Shown: positions 16,613-24,970 of the stretch, piece by piece | Position numbering within the stretch: the stretch's first letter is position 1 | Layout: each line of letters begins with the position of its first letter | DNA from: DATHTS01 sp041940425 | Lineage (GTDB): Bacteria > Acidobacteriota > Blastocatellia > Pyrinomonadales > Pyrinomonadaceae | Reading direction: 5' to 3' | NCBI GenBank assembly: GCA_041940425.1 | Contig: JBGTSF010000022.1 | Span: 1 to 64,000 of the forward strand | Length of the DNA stretch: 64,000 nt | The notes under the pieces: generated by a model | Database searches by the model: none | The model's input: only the letters and a program-made list of their open reading frames with translations | What the model was told of the DNA's origin: nothing | Program-made: the position numbers and the translations under genes

Positions 16613-18178
16613 TTACAAATTACCTGAATTCGTCTTAAGCCATTCGGCGCGAAGCAGGAAACTGCCGCTTGTAACGACCGTATCGCCGACATTCAATCCT
16701 TCTAGGACTATAAATTTTCCATCGGTTTCTTTTCCAAGACGCACCTGCCGCAGAATGAAAACAGTCGGCTGATCGGTCGTCAAAAACACGATGGATTTAC
16801 TTCCTATTGTCTGCACGGCTGATAACGGAACGACCGGCGCGGTTTTTTCCGCCATGCCGAGCGAGCCGAAAGCGACATTGACATACTGACCGATCTTCAA
16901 AATGCCGTCGGGGTTGGCGAGTTCGACGCGAGCCTGCGCCGTGCGCGTCGTTTCGTTGAGCGTCGGGTCAATGTATGTTACCTGACCGCGAAAAACTCTT
17001 CCGGGATAAGCGTCAGTCGTAACCGACGCGCCGCTTCCGACGCGAACGCCTGCCAGGTCCTTTTCAAAAACTTCGGCGATCACCCAGACCGTGCCGAGAT
17101 TCGTTACTTTGTAAAGCTCTTTATTTGCCGAAATTATCTCGCCGTTATTGACCATTCTTTCCGTAACCGTGCCGGAGACGGGCGCGGCGACGGGCAGTTC
17201 GGACGTGATGCGGCGCGTCGTCCGCACCTGATTTATTCTCTGCGGCGAAAGTCCGAGAACGAGAAGTTTTTGGCGTTCGGCTTCCGCCTTTGCCTGCATC
17301 GAGCGAAGCTGTGCGAGCGAGCGGTCAATTTCGTTTCGCCGTTCGGGATTTATTTTCAGCAATCTTCTGGCGCGTTCGAGACGTTCTCTGGCGGCTTCGG
17401 CGTTCGCCTCGGCGGTTCTCAGTTCGGTCGTCGCTTCTTCCATCTGCTGGCGGCTCGCCGCGCCGATGCGGACGAGTTTTTGGGTTCTCTCAAAATCGCT
17501 TTTTTCTTCCGTGAGTTTTGCCTGCGCGATTTCGAGATCGGCTTCTGCGCGGTCGAGTTCGGTGCGCGATTCCTGCGAAACTTCGGCGAGTTCCAAAGCG
17601 CGGCGGTAACGCTTTTCGTATTCGTCCTGTTCGGCGAGCATCGAAAGATAATTAGATTGTGCCGCGGCGAGTTCGTCGCTGTAAACGACGGCAACCGTTT
17701 CGCCTCTTTGGACAAATTCGCCCAATTGCGCCGAAACATTTCTGACCACGCCGCCGACCAGCGAGATGACGGGCGTTTCGGCGTAATCATTGGCGCGGAC
17801 AACGCCGGTCGAGGTTTCGCCGGAGACTTCGTCCGACATCGTTTCGCCGACCGTCGCGGTTTCGAGTTTGATCTGTTCGAGCTGTTCGGGCGTGATCGTC
17901 AAAGTCTGCTCGGTCAGATTATTCGAATCGCCGCTCGTCTGATCGCTGCCGAAACCGGCATTGCGCGGCGCGGGAACGGGACGACCTTCTTCGGAGCTCG
18001 CCGCGCGGTAGATCAAAAGCCCGAACACACCGAGCAGAATGATGCCGATAATCGTCGCCGCCATCAAAAACGGTTTCTGTTTGTAAAACGGCTTCGCGGT
18101 TTGCGCCTGTTCGATCTCGACGATTTCGGTTTCCGTTACCGGCGCGTTTTCGATATTTTCTTTTTCCTGATCGTTCAT
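16613..18178 (-). CDS. cusB: CusB/CzcB-type periplasmic adaptor of RND metal efflux
   Basis: Membrane-fusion protein of 521 residues linking the RND pump to the outer-membrane channel. One N-terminal membrane segment (about 37-58, AATIIGIILLGVFGLLIY) is followed by a lipoyl/barrel half (VVRNVSAQLGEFVQRG), a long alpha hairpin of charged heptads (about 170-310), the second lipoyl half (VAAPVSGTVTERMVNNGE) and beta-barrel and proximal domains. It lies last in the efflux operon, 17 bp after the TolC-like gene. The conserved CusB N-terminal methionine cluster is not obvious, so metal specificity rests on the neighbours. Confidence 0.9.
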   Translation of the reverse strand: MNDQEKENIENAPVTETEIVEIEQAQTAKPFYKQKPFLMAATIIGIILLGVFGLLIYRAASSEEGRPVPAPRNAGFGSDQTSGDSNNLTEQTLTITPEQLEQIKLETATVGETMSDEVSGETSTGVVRANDYAETPVISLVGGVVRNVSAQLGEFVQRGETVAVVYSDELAAAQSNYLSMLAEQDEYEKRYRRALELAEVSQESRTELDRAEADLEIAQAKLTEEKSDFERTQKLVRIGAASRQQMEEATTELRTAEANAEAARERLERARRLLKINPERRNEIDRSLAQLRSMQAKAEAERQKLLVLGLSPQRINQVRTTRRITSELPVAAPVSGTVTERMVNNGEIISANKELYKVTNLGTVWVIAEVFEKDLAGVRVGSGASVTTDAYPGRVFRGQVTYIDPTLNETTRTAQARVELANPDGILKIGQYVNVAFGSLGMAEKTAPVVPLSAVQTIGSKSIVFLTTDQPTVFILRQVRLGKETDGKFIVLEGLNVGDTVVTSGSFLLRAEWLKTNSGNL

Positions 18179-18195
18179 ATTCGTAAAATCAGATT

Positions 18196-19581
18196 TTATT
18201 TAACTATTAACTCCGGCGCGTTGGTCGCGCGTAAAATTTCCGTGCCTGCCTGATACGCTTCGAGCTGAGCGTCAACGAGATCGTTTTCCAGCTCCAGATA
18301 GCGTCGTTCTTCGGCGATGTAATCGAGCAAATCTTTTTCGCCGAATTCGTATGTCTGCCAGACGACCTGCAAATTTTGCCGCGCCTGATTGCGAACGCCC
18401 GCGCGGTAGATCGAAAGCGCGCGAACGGCGCGTTCATAGCGCGTGTAAGCGGCGGCGACTTCGCGGCGAATCGTCAGCTCGCCGAATTCGATTCTCTTAT
18501 TTGCAGCGTTTATGTCGAACGTCGCAGCTTCGATGTTTCCCTGATTTTTGTTGCGGACGGGAAGCATCAGTTCCACACCAAAGGTGATGAAATTTTCGGC
18601 TTCCATCCGTGATTCGAGTTCGACCGGATTTTGATTCGTGATGCGCGGCATCATCCGCGACATTCTCTGATAACCGACCGAAACGCCCGCGTCTAGCCGA
18701 CCTTCGGCGCGCGCCTGTTCGAGCCGCGCATTTGCCAGACCGAGCGTTAATCTGACCGATTCGAGATCGGGACGATTTTTCAGAGCATCTGCAACCGCGG
18801 CGGAAAGCGGCGGATAATCCGCAAGCAAATTTAAAAAATCGCCTTTTAATCTGAGCGGCGCGTTTGCTTCCAAGCCCATCTGATTTTTCAGTTCCAGAAG
18901 ATTTATCTCAACATTTCCTTCGGCGATCTCGCGCATCGAACGCATTCTGTTCAGCTCGACAAGACTCATATTTTGTTCGAGCGGCGCGTTTCTGCCTTCT
19001 TCGACCTTGGCGGAAATCAGCTTGTAGCCCTGCTCGACATTGGCGAGCAGTTCTTCCAGAAATTTCAATTTTTCGATTGATGCCAATGCTTCGCCGAATT
19101 TCTGGCGGACTTCCGCCGCGAGCAGTCTTTCGCTGTTGGCGAGCATCGCTTCGCGGACTTTGAATTCGCTCTCGGCAACCGAGATTCGCGCGTCTCGTCT
19201 GCCGCCGAGTTCGAGCGGCAAGGTCGCAGTCGCCATCACGCTGTTGCGCCCCATTATAAAAGTTTCCTGATTTCCGCCGATCATCAGACGCGGATTCGGA
19301 CGCAGTTCGGCTTGTTTAATTAACGCGCGTGCCGCTTCGAGTTCGTCGCGCAGAGCCTTAATTTCGCCGTTATTTTCGAGCGCGATGCGAACGGCTTCAT
19401 CGGCGGTCGTGCCGTTTATTTGATCGAGATAAAGCCCGATCGTTAAATTAACTTCCGGCATAATTTGCTCCGGCGCGACCTTTTTATTTTCCGGCTCGAT
19501 GACGATTTGCGCCCGCGTTGCAAATGCCGGAAACAGCATTTGGACAAAGAGCAAAACGGCTGTAATTTTTCTTTTTTTCAT
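18196..19581 (-). CDS. TolC-family outer-membrane efflux channel
   Basis: Outer-membrane factor of 461 residues forming the exit duct of the RND pump. The ATG at 19581 is chosen over a TTG five codons upstream because it starts a good signal peptide (KKRKITAVLLFVQMLFPAFATRA). Two homologous coiled-coil halves are visible, with NNGEIKALRDELEAARALIKQ at about 70 and NRPDLESVRLTLGLANARLEQ in the second half, the usual OEP repeat pattern. It sits between cusA and cusB on the same strand. A mirrored GC-rich repeat separates it from cusA. Confidence 0.92.
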   Translation of the reverse strand: MKKRKITAVLLFVQMLFPAFATRAQIVIEPENKKVAPEQIMPEVNLTIGLYLDQINGTTADEAVRIALENNGEIKALRDELEAARALIKQAELRPNPRLMIGGNQETFIMGRNSVMATATLPLELGGRRDARISVAESEFKVREAMLANSERLLAAEVRQKFGEALASIEKLKFLEELLANVEQGYKLISAKVEEGRNAPLEQNMSLVELNRMRSMREIAEGNVEINLLELKNQMGLEANAPLRLKGDFLNLLADYPPLSAAVADALKNRPDLESVRLTLGLANARLEQARAEGRLDAGVSVGYQRMSRMMPRITNQNPVELESRMEAENFITFGVELMLPVRNKNQGNIEAATFDINAANKRIEFGELTIRREVAAAYTRYERAVRALSIYRAGVRNQARQNLQVVWQTYEFGEKDLLDYIAEERRYLELENDLVDAQLEAYQAGTEILRATNAPELIVK

Positions 19582-19606
19582 ATCGTTTAATCTCAACGAT
19601 TTTTTT

Positions 19607-19686
19607 ATTTGCCCGCGGAAAGCGCGGAAAGACGCGGAATAGCTTTAATTAATTTCCCTGTTTTCCGCGTCTTTCCGCGGGCAAAT
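19607..19686. repeat. Mirrored CGCGGAAAG repeat between cusA and the channel gene
   Basis: A left arm with two to three copies of CGCGGAAAG (19607-19639) faces its complement at 19661-19686, with ATTTGCCC/GGGCAAAT at the outer ends. It forms a strong hairpin in the 110-bp gap and may act as a processing site or attenuator within the operon. It resembles the heptamer pairs but has a longer unit. Confidence 0.75.
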
Positions 19687-19691
19687 CCTTT

Positions 19692-22600
19692 TTAACCGTT
19701 TTTATCAACAGTTAAATTTTCCTTTCCCAACCTGCGCTCGTGAATCCAATAAAAGATCACGGGCGTAACGATCAGGACGTGCAAAAGCGACGAAACCATT
19801 CCGCCGAGAACGGGCGTGGCGAGCGGTTTCATCACTTCCGCGCCGGTCGAACTACTCCACATGATCGGTAAAAGTCCGGCGACGACCGTCGTTACGGTCA
19901 TCACTTTCGGACGCAGACGAAGCAGTGCGCCTTCGATGACGGCTTCGAGCAGATCAGTATTGTTTAACGCGCCGAGTTCTTTTCTTTTTTTCTCGACCGC
20001 TTCTTCGAGATAAATGACCATTACCACGCCCGTCTGCACCGCCGTTCCGAACAGCGCGATAAAGCCGACCCAGACGGCGACCGAAAAGTTGTAGCCCAAA
20101 AGCCATTGCAGATAAACGCCGCCCGTCAGAGCGAACGGCACGGCAAGCAGAACGTGCGCCGCTTCGACCGCTGAATGATACGTAAAATAAAGAAGCGCGA
20201 AAATCACCAGCAGAACGATCGGCACGACGAGCATCAGACGCTGTTTCGCCCGCTGTTGATTTTCAAATTGACCGCTCCAGGCGATGTAATAACCGGCGGG
20301 CATCCGAACTTTTTCCTTAATAACGCGGTCGGCTTCCGCGACGAACGAACCGATGTCGCGCTCGCGGACATTCATTAAAACCGTTCCCTTCAACAGTCCG
20401 TTTTCGCTCTGGATCATTGACGCGCCGTTGGTCATTTTTATATCGGCGACCTGTGCCAGCGGAATGCTCATTCCGTCGGCGGTAACGAGCGGAATCTGCC
20501 CGATATTTTCGACCGATTTGCGGAATTCGGGCGCGTAGCGAACGCGCACCGGAAAACGCTCGCGTCCTTCGATCGTTACCGAAAGATTCGTTTCGCCGAT
20601 GCCTTTTTCAATCGCTTCATTGATCATTCCGACATCAATCCCGTAACGCGCCGCCGCCGCGCGGTCAATGTCAATGTCTATGTAGGGCGTGCCGATGACC
20701 CTTTCGGGATAAACGTCGCGCGCGCCTTCGACGGTCGAAACCGCCGCCGCGACTTCACCCGAAAGTTTTTCCAAAGTCGCCAGATCATTGCCGAAAATCT
20801 TCACGCCGATCTCCGAGCGGATGCCGGTGGCGAGCATCTCGATGCGGTTGATGATCGGCTGTGTCCAGATGTTCGTTACGCCCGGCATTTTCAATTTCGC
20901 GTCCATTTCGGCGATCAATTTTTCGCGCGTCATCCCTTCGCGCCATTCGCTTTCGGGTTTCAGGTGAATGATCGTTTCGTTCATATTCACCGGCGCGGGA
21001 TCGGTCGAAGATTCGGCGCGTCCCGCCTTTCCGACCGCCCATGCGACTTCCGGGAAAGACGCGAGAATTTCGTCCTGCATCTGCAGAATTCTCAACGCCT
21101 CGTCCATCGAAACCGCCGGATCGGTAACGGGCATATACATCAGGTCGCCCTCGTTCAGATTCGGCATAAATTCCGAACCGATACCGGTCGCCAGAAACAC
21201 CGCGCCGCAGAACAAAATGAGCGCGGCGAAGATCGTCAGCAGGCGATTTTTCAGAGCGAAAACGAGCGCAGGTTTATATAAATTCTGCAGAAAACGCATC
21301 ACCGGATTCGAGTCTTCCGAGTGCATTTTTCCGCCCAAAAGAAACGTGCAGAGAACCGGAACGAGCGTAACGGCGATGATGGTCGCCGCGATCATCGCAA
21401 AGGTTTTTGTAAAAGCGAGCGGATGAAAAAGTTTTCCTTCACGTCCTTCGAGCGCGAAGACCGGAATAAAAGCGAGAATGATTATCGCCATCGAAAAGAA
21501 AACCGGACGACCGACGAGCTTTGTAGATTCCAAAACCGCACGCCAGACCGCCCGCCGGTCGTTCGTGTCAATTTGATTTTTTTCTATGTATCGAAAGGCG
21601 TTTTCGGTAACGACGATTCCCGCGTCAACCAGAACGCCGATGGCGATGGCAATTCCCGAAAGCGACATAATATTCGAGGAAATGCCCATAAAATACATAA
21701 ACAAAAACGACATCAAAACCGCGAGCGGCAAAGGGATCGAAACGATCAGGATCGAGCGGAAATGAAAAAGAAAAAGAATGTGAACCAAAGTTACGAGAAT
21801 GAGTTCCTCGATCAGAGTCCATTTCAGAGTGTCGGTCGCACGGTTTATCAACTGCGTCCGGTCGTAAAACGGCACGATCGAAACGCCTTCGGGCAGACCG
21901 ACTTCGATCTCTTTAATTTTTTGCTTCGTCGCTTCGATGACTTCGAGCGTGTTCACGCCGTAACGCGCGATGACCACGCCGCCGACCGCTTCTTTGCCGT
22001 TTTTGTCCAGTGCGCCGACGCGGAACGCTTCGCCGATCTTTACGTCCGCGACGTTTTCGACAAAAATCGGAGTTCCGTTCGAAGAACCGACGACGATCTT
22101 TTTCACGTCCTCGACCGATTCGATCAGACCGATGCCGCGTACGACCGCCCAACTGCCCGACTGCTCGACGACGTTTCCGCCGACGTTGTTGTTCGATTTC
22201 TGAACCGCCTCGATGACTTTTGAAACCGGGAGATTGTATGCGCGGAGTTTATTCGGATCAACGTCCACCTGATACTGCTGAACGTATCCGCCGACCGACG
22301 CGACTTCCGCCACGCCTTTGACGGAATTTAATTGATACCGGACGAACCAATCCTGCATCGTCCGCAGTTCGCGCAAAGAGTATTTATCCGATTCGAGCGT
22401 GTACCAGAAAACCTGCCCGACTCCCGAAGCGTCCGGTCCGAGCGTCGGCGTAACGCCTTCGGGCAGTTGATTTCCGACGACGTTGAGGCGTTCCAAAATC
22501 CGCGTCCGTGCCCAGTATAATTCGACATCCTCTTCGAAAATGATATTGATCATCGAAAAGCTGAACATCGAGGTCGCCCGCACGACCTTTACGCCCGGAA

Positions 22601-22826
22601 GTCCCTGCAGATTCGTCACCAGCGGGTAAGTTATCTGGTCTTCGACTTCCTGCGGCGAGCGTCCCGCCCAATCGGTGAAAACGATCACCTGATTTTCCGA
22701 AACGTCCGGTATCGCATCAATCGGCGTGTGAATCAGAGCATAATAGCCCCAGCCCGCGATGCCGATAAATGCGACAATCACGATCAGGCGATTTTTTAAC
22801 GACCATTCGATGATTTTATGTATCAT
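19692..22826 (-). CDS. cusA: CusA/CzcA-type RND heavy-metal efflux pump
   Basis: Proton-driven inner-membrane pump of 1044 residues in the HME-RND family. DAIPDVSENQV near the N-terminus, two large periplasmic loops and about 12 membrane segments are present. KAGRAESSTDPAPVNM and NRIEMLATGIRSEIG correspond by eye to the regions carrying two of the three E. coli CusA copper-binding methionines. The third position (ARYGM in E. coli) reads ARYGI here. This favours Cu(I)/Ag(I) over zinc or cobalt but does not prove it. Co-transcribed with the DUF305 gene upstream and the channel and adaptor genes downstream. Confidence 0.93.
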   Translation of the reverse strand: MIHKIIEWSLKNRLIVIVAFIGIAGWGYYALIHTPIDAIPDVSENQVIVFTDWAGRSPQEVEDQITYPLVTNLQGLPGVKVVRATSMFSFSMINIIFEEDVELYWARTRILERLNVVGNQLPEGVTPTLGPDASGVGQVFWYTLESDKYSLRELRTMQDWFVRYQLNSVKGVAEVASVGGYVQQYQVDVDPNKLRAYNLPVSKVIEAVQKSNNNVGGNVVEQSGSWAVVRGIGLIESVEDVKKIVVGSSNGTPIFVENVADVKIGEAFRVGALDKNGKEAVGGVVIARYGVNTLEVIEATKQKIKEIEVGLPEGVSIVPFYDRTQLINRATDTLKWTLIEELILVTLVHILFLFHFRSILIVSIPLPLAVLMSFLFMYFMGISSNIMSLSGIAIAIGVLVDAGIVVTENAFRYIEKNQIDTNDRRAVWRAVLESTKLVGRPVFFSMAIIILAFIPVFALEGREGKLFHPLAFTKTFAMIAATIIAVTLVPVLCTFLLGGKMHSEDSNPVMRFLQNLYKPALVFALKNRLLTIFAALILFCGAVFLATGIGSEFMPNLNEGDLMYMPVTDPAVSMDEALRILQMQDEILASFPEVAWAVGKAGRAESSTDPAPVNMNETIIHLKPESEWREGMTREKLIAEMDAKLKMPGVTNIWTQPIINRIEMLATGIRSEIGVKIFGNDLATLEKLSGEVAAAVSTVEGARDVYPERVIGTPYIDIDIDRAAAARYGIDVGMINEAIEKGIGETNLSVTIEGRERFPVRVRYAPEFRKSVENIGQIPLVTADGMSIPLAQVADIKMTNGASMIQSENGLLKGTVLMNVRERDIGSFVAEADRVIKEKVRMPAGYYIAWSGQFENQQRAKQRLMLVVPIVLLVIFALLYFTYHSAVEAAHVLLAVPFALTGGVYLQWLLGYNFSVAVWVGFIALFGTAVQTGVVMVIYLEEAVEKKRKELGALNNTDLLEAVIEGALLRLRPKVMTVTTVVAGLLPIMWSSSTGAEVMKPLATPVLGGMVSSLLHVLIVTPVIFYWIHERRLGKENLTVDKNG

Positions 22827-22902
22827 AAGTCGGTGGTCAGTGATCGGTGGTCAGTGGTCAGTTTTTGAAAATTTCTGATTACTGACCACCGACCACTGAT
22901 TA
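22827..22902. repeat. Mirrored heptamer repeat between the DUF305 gene and cusA
   Basis: Five 7-bp units at 22827-22861 (AAGTCGG, TGGTCAG, TGATCGG, TGGTCAG, TGGTCAG) face four complementary units at 22875-22902 (CTGATTA, CTGACCA, CCGACCA, CTGATTA). The spacer is A/T rich. The array starts at the base after the cusA start codon and overlaps the DUF305 stop codon. Confidence 0.88.
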
Positions 22903-23388
22903 CTGCTGTTCTCCCAAAAGTTGCTTCATCAGTTTGATTTCTTTTTCCTGCGCCTCGATAATCTCGGCGGCGAGTTTTTGAGTTTCCGCGTTGCTGATCG
23001 CCGCGTTTTCGCTCGTCAAAATCGCCGACGAATGATGCGGGATCATCGCCTTCATATATTGCCGGTCGCTGATAAACGTCTGTTCGCGGAGAAAAACCAG
23101 CGTAACAACGAAAACCAGAACGCTTCCGGCGAGAATGCCGATGTTCAGTTTTTTGTTTTTATACATCCCGCCCATCATCAAAAGCATAACGACCGCCATC
23201 GGCGCGACCATCAAGATCGTCATATAAACCCGCGTTACGCTCAGATAAATGTGGTCGAATTCCGCGACATTCAGAAACATCACGGAATACATAATCACAA
23301 ATGAAATCGCCAGCATTGCGGCAAATTTCATGTAACTGCCCGTTTCCATTTCCTGTTTTTTATCTTGGTCTTTGTCATTGTTTTCCAT
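22900..23388 (-). CDS. DUF305 membrane protein of the metal-efflux operon
   Basis: Protein of 162 residues. A charged N-terminus is followed by three hydrophobic segments (about 22-42, 54-75 and 82-100) rich in methionine (MAVVMLLMMGGMYKNKK). The C-terminal DUF305 ferritin-like segment contains QYMKAMIPHHSSAI, where the M-x-x-H-H type motif probably binds metal. DUF305 proteins recur beside copper and silver resistance genes; their precise role is unknown. A metal-handling role in or near the periplasm is inferred from its place ahead of cusA. Confidence 0.85.
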   Translation of the reverse strand: MENNDKDQDKKQEMETGSYMKFAAMLAISFVIMYSVMFLNVAEFDHIYLSVTRVYMTILMVAPMAVVMLLMMGGMYKNKKLNIGILAGSVLVFVVTLVFLREQTFISDRQYMKAMIPHHSSAILTSENAAISNAETQKLAAEIIEAQEKEIKLMKQLLGEQQ

Positions 23389-23418
23389 TTTTCCTCCTTA
23401 TCTATTGAAATTTGTTTC

Positions 23419-23472
23419 AAGAAGGCGAATGTTCATTTTCGCCTTCTTCTGTCTTCTGTCTTCCGACTTCCC
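23419..23472. repeat. Hairpin plus TCTTCTG heptamers
   Basis: 11-bp perfect inverted repeat (AAGAAGGCGAA; 23419-23429 with 23438-23448) overlapping four 7-bp units at 23445-23472 (TCTTCTG twice, TCTTCCG, ACTTCCC). It lies between the lipoprotein gene and the DUF305 gene. Confidence 0.75.
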
Positions 23473-23474
23473 GA

Positions 23475-23912
23475 TTAATATGCCGTCATCGGAATCGTCG
23501 TCTTTCCGGTCTGCGCGCCTTCATAACTGATTTGCGCGATCCATTCGCCCGCCATTTCGATGTCCACTTTTCCCTTAAATTGTCCAGGCGTTCCGGTCGT
23601 TGTTAAGTTTGCGGCGTTGTTCATCTCCGCCATCGAACCCATCGCCGGCATATTAAAATTAAGCGATGCGGCTTTGATCTCGACCGGATTTCCCGCGCCG
23701 TCGGTAAATGCGAGCATTACTTCCTGCGCGCCGTTTTTCAGTTTTCCTTCGGCGTTGGAAATCGTTACGGTCAGATTGTCGCTGACCTTTTTATCGGCGA
23801 TCTTCTTCATACCGCCGCCCGACGCTGGCGACGACGAACCGCCGCACGCCGCCGCTAAAGCGAGCATCGAAAAAATCGCAATCAATCCTAAAATTCTTAA
23901 GTTTTGTTTCAT
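23475..23912 (-). CDS. Methionine-rich lipoprotein, FixH/YtkA-like domain
   Basis: Periplasmic lipoprotein of 145 residues. The lipobox LALAAAC is followed by a Ser/Gly linker and an immunoglobulin-like domain of the FixH/YtkA type (DNLTVTISNAEGKLKNG, then GKVDIEMAGEWIAQISYEG). The loop NFNMPAMGSMAEM has four methionines in eleven residues, a plausible Cu(I)/Ag(I) site. Such domains often precede CusB-like adaptors. It is the second gene of the efflux operon and may carry metal to the pump. Confidence 0.82.
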   Translation of the reverse strand: MKQNLRILGLIAIFSMLALAAACGGSSSPASGGGMKKIADKKVSDNLTVTISNAEGKLKNGAQEVMLAFTDGAGNPVEIKAASLNFNMPAMGSMAEMNNAANLTTTGTPGQFKGKVDIEMAGEWIAQISYEGAQTGKTTIPMTAY

Positions 23913-24105
23913 TATTTTATTTCTCCTGTAAATTAATTTTTTTGTTTATAAATTTGCGCTCGTTTTCCGGCAAAATCTGCCGAAAACAATTGATGAAAAT
24001 CTTCCCGCGCTAATAAATCGAGCGCGAAAAAACTTGCGTGAAAACGCAGATATGCCCGCATTTCAGGCGCATTAGCCCGAAAAAAGGCGCACTACGGGTT
24101 TAAAT

Positions 24106-24501
24106 TTAGATTAGGAAACTTTGGTGTCGGAGATATTTCGGCGTGAAATTTTTCGGCACTGTGCTGTACCGGCGAAAGTCCGCCGCGTCTTCTTTCGGCG
24201 TGGTCGAAAAAAGAATTTCGAAAAGCGAAACTTTTTCCGACGCGACAATCACGGGCGAGAGATTCGTCTGCGTATTACCGTTCGTGCCGGTCGGCGCGTT
24301 TTGCGAACAGACCAGCAGACGGCACAAAGATTTGGCTTTTTCATTGCTTTCGGTCTTATTCGCTTTCGCCTTCTTCTTACAGCATTTCATCGGGCAAACA
24401 TTTTTATTCATACTCATATCGGAGGCGTTCAGCGGCGTGCCTGAAAACACGCCCGCGCCCAGCACGAGTATAAAAAATAATGTTTTTAGCCGATTTGCCA
24501 C
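24106..24501 (-). CDS. Cys-rich exported protein, first gene of the copper-efflux operon
   Basis: Not a named family that I recognise. The longest frame begins with TTG at 24537, but that TTG is the first three bases of a consensus -35 box. The GTG at 24501 is therefore chosen; it lies at the predicted transcription start, so the mRNA would be leaderless. The 131-residue product starts with a signal peptide (TLFFILVLGAGVFSG), then DMSMNKNVCPMKCCKKK, a Met/Cys/Lys cluster, and a second Cys pair (LCRLLVC). This fits a periplasmic Cu/Ag-binding or sensing protein. The remainder is polar and low in recognisable structure. Confidence 0.65.
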   Translation of the reverse strand: MANRLKTLFFILVLGAGVFSGTPLNASDMSMNKNVCPMKCCKKKAKANKTESNEKAKSLCRLLVCSQNAPTGTNGNTQTNLSPVIVASEKVSLFEILFSTTPKEDAADFRRYSTVPKNFTPKYLRHQSFLI

Positions 24502-24507
24502 CGTTTC

Positions 24508-24537
24508 AATATAGTCTATAAAAATCTTTTGTGTCAA
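24508..24537 (-). promoter_or_regulatory. sigma70-type promoter of the copper-efflux operon
   Basis: TTGACA at 24532-24537 and TATATT at 24508-24513 on the minus strand, 18 bp apart. The predicted +1 falls at the GTG start at 24501. Confidence 0.75.
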
Positions 24538-24571
24538 AGCCCGATTCTACCCGCTCCGAAATCCAAACCGG

Positions 24572-24758
24572 TTAATTTTTCCAAGCCGGTTTCAAATTTC
24601 CGAGCCGCAATGCGTTCGAGATTACCGGGACCGAATTAACGCGGTCGGCGACGGGCTGTAAAAACATACGTCTTGCACTTAAAACTGATGCCCGCCGCTG
24701 CCGTTCCGGTTTTAATGAACATTCCGCAGATCGGGTTCGGATTATTCCGTTTTTTTAT
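24572..24758 (-). pseudogene. Relic of a YHS-domain copper P-type ATPase (CopA-like)
   Basis: Two short pieces in different frames overlap. Piece 1 (24636-24758) follows AGGAG by seven bases, but the start reads ATA instead of ATG; it encodes NPICGMFIKTGTAAAGISF and KTYVF, a good match to the YHS metal domain at the N-terminus of many CopA proteins. Piece 2 (24572-24667) encodes VNSVPVISNALRL before a stop, matching the last transmembrane helix of CPx-type ATPases (SVSVISNALRL in relatives). Everything between, including the catalytic DKTGT region, is gone. It is read as an internally deleted, start-less remnant of a pump gene that once preceded the efflux operon. Confidence 0.65.
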
Positions 24759-24835
24759 TTCAATTCTCCTGCCGTAACCGCCGCCATATATCTCTAAATT
24801 TTTTGAGCGGATTTTATCAATGATCCGGCTCGTAA

Positions 24836-24867
24836 TTTACATCCTACAACCTGACAGCAGGTGTCAA
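24836..24867 (-). promoter_or_regulatory. MerR-type metal-responsive promoter upstream of the ATPase relic
   Basis: On the minus strand, TTGACA (24862-24867) and TGTAAA (24836-24841) are separated by 20 bp. An ACCTG-N4-CAGGT dyad (24849-24862) lies in the spacer. An overlong spacer with a central dyad is the hallmark of CueR/MerR-family promoters. No MerR-family gene is in the window. Confidence 0.55.
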
Positions 24868-24970
24868 GTCAACAGCGGAATGAGTTTTATGAATCAGGAT
24901 ATTTTTGTAAATCTCGAACGCCGCCGGGAATAAATTTTCGCGCTTAAACCTGCCGTTTTTTTTCGCAGCA

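Noticed and set aside
16340..16627. 95-codon open frame in the gap before cusB
   Set aside because: GTG start without ribosome binding site, no family resemblance, overlaps the end of cusB on the opposite strand.
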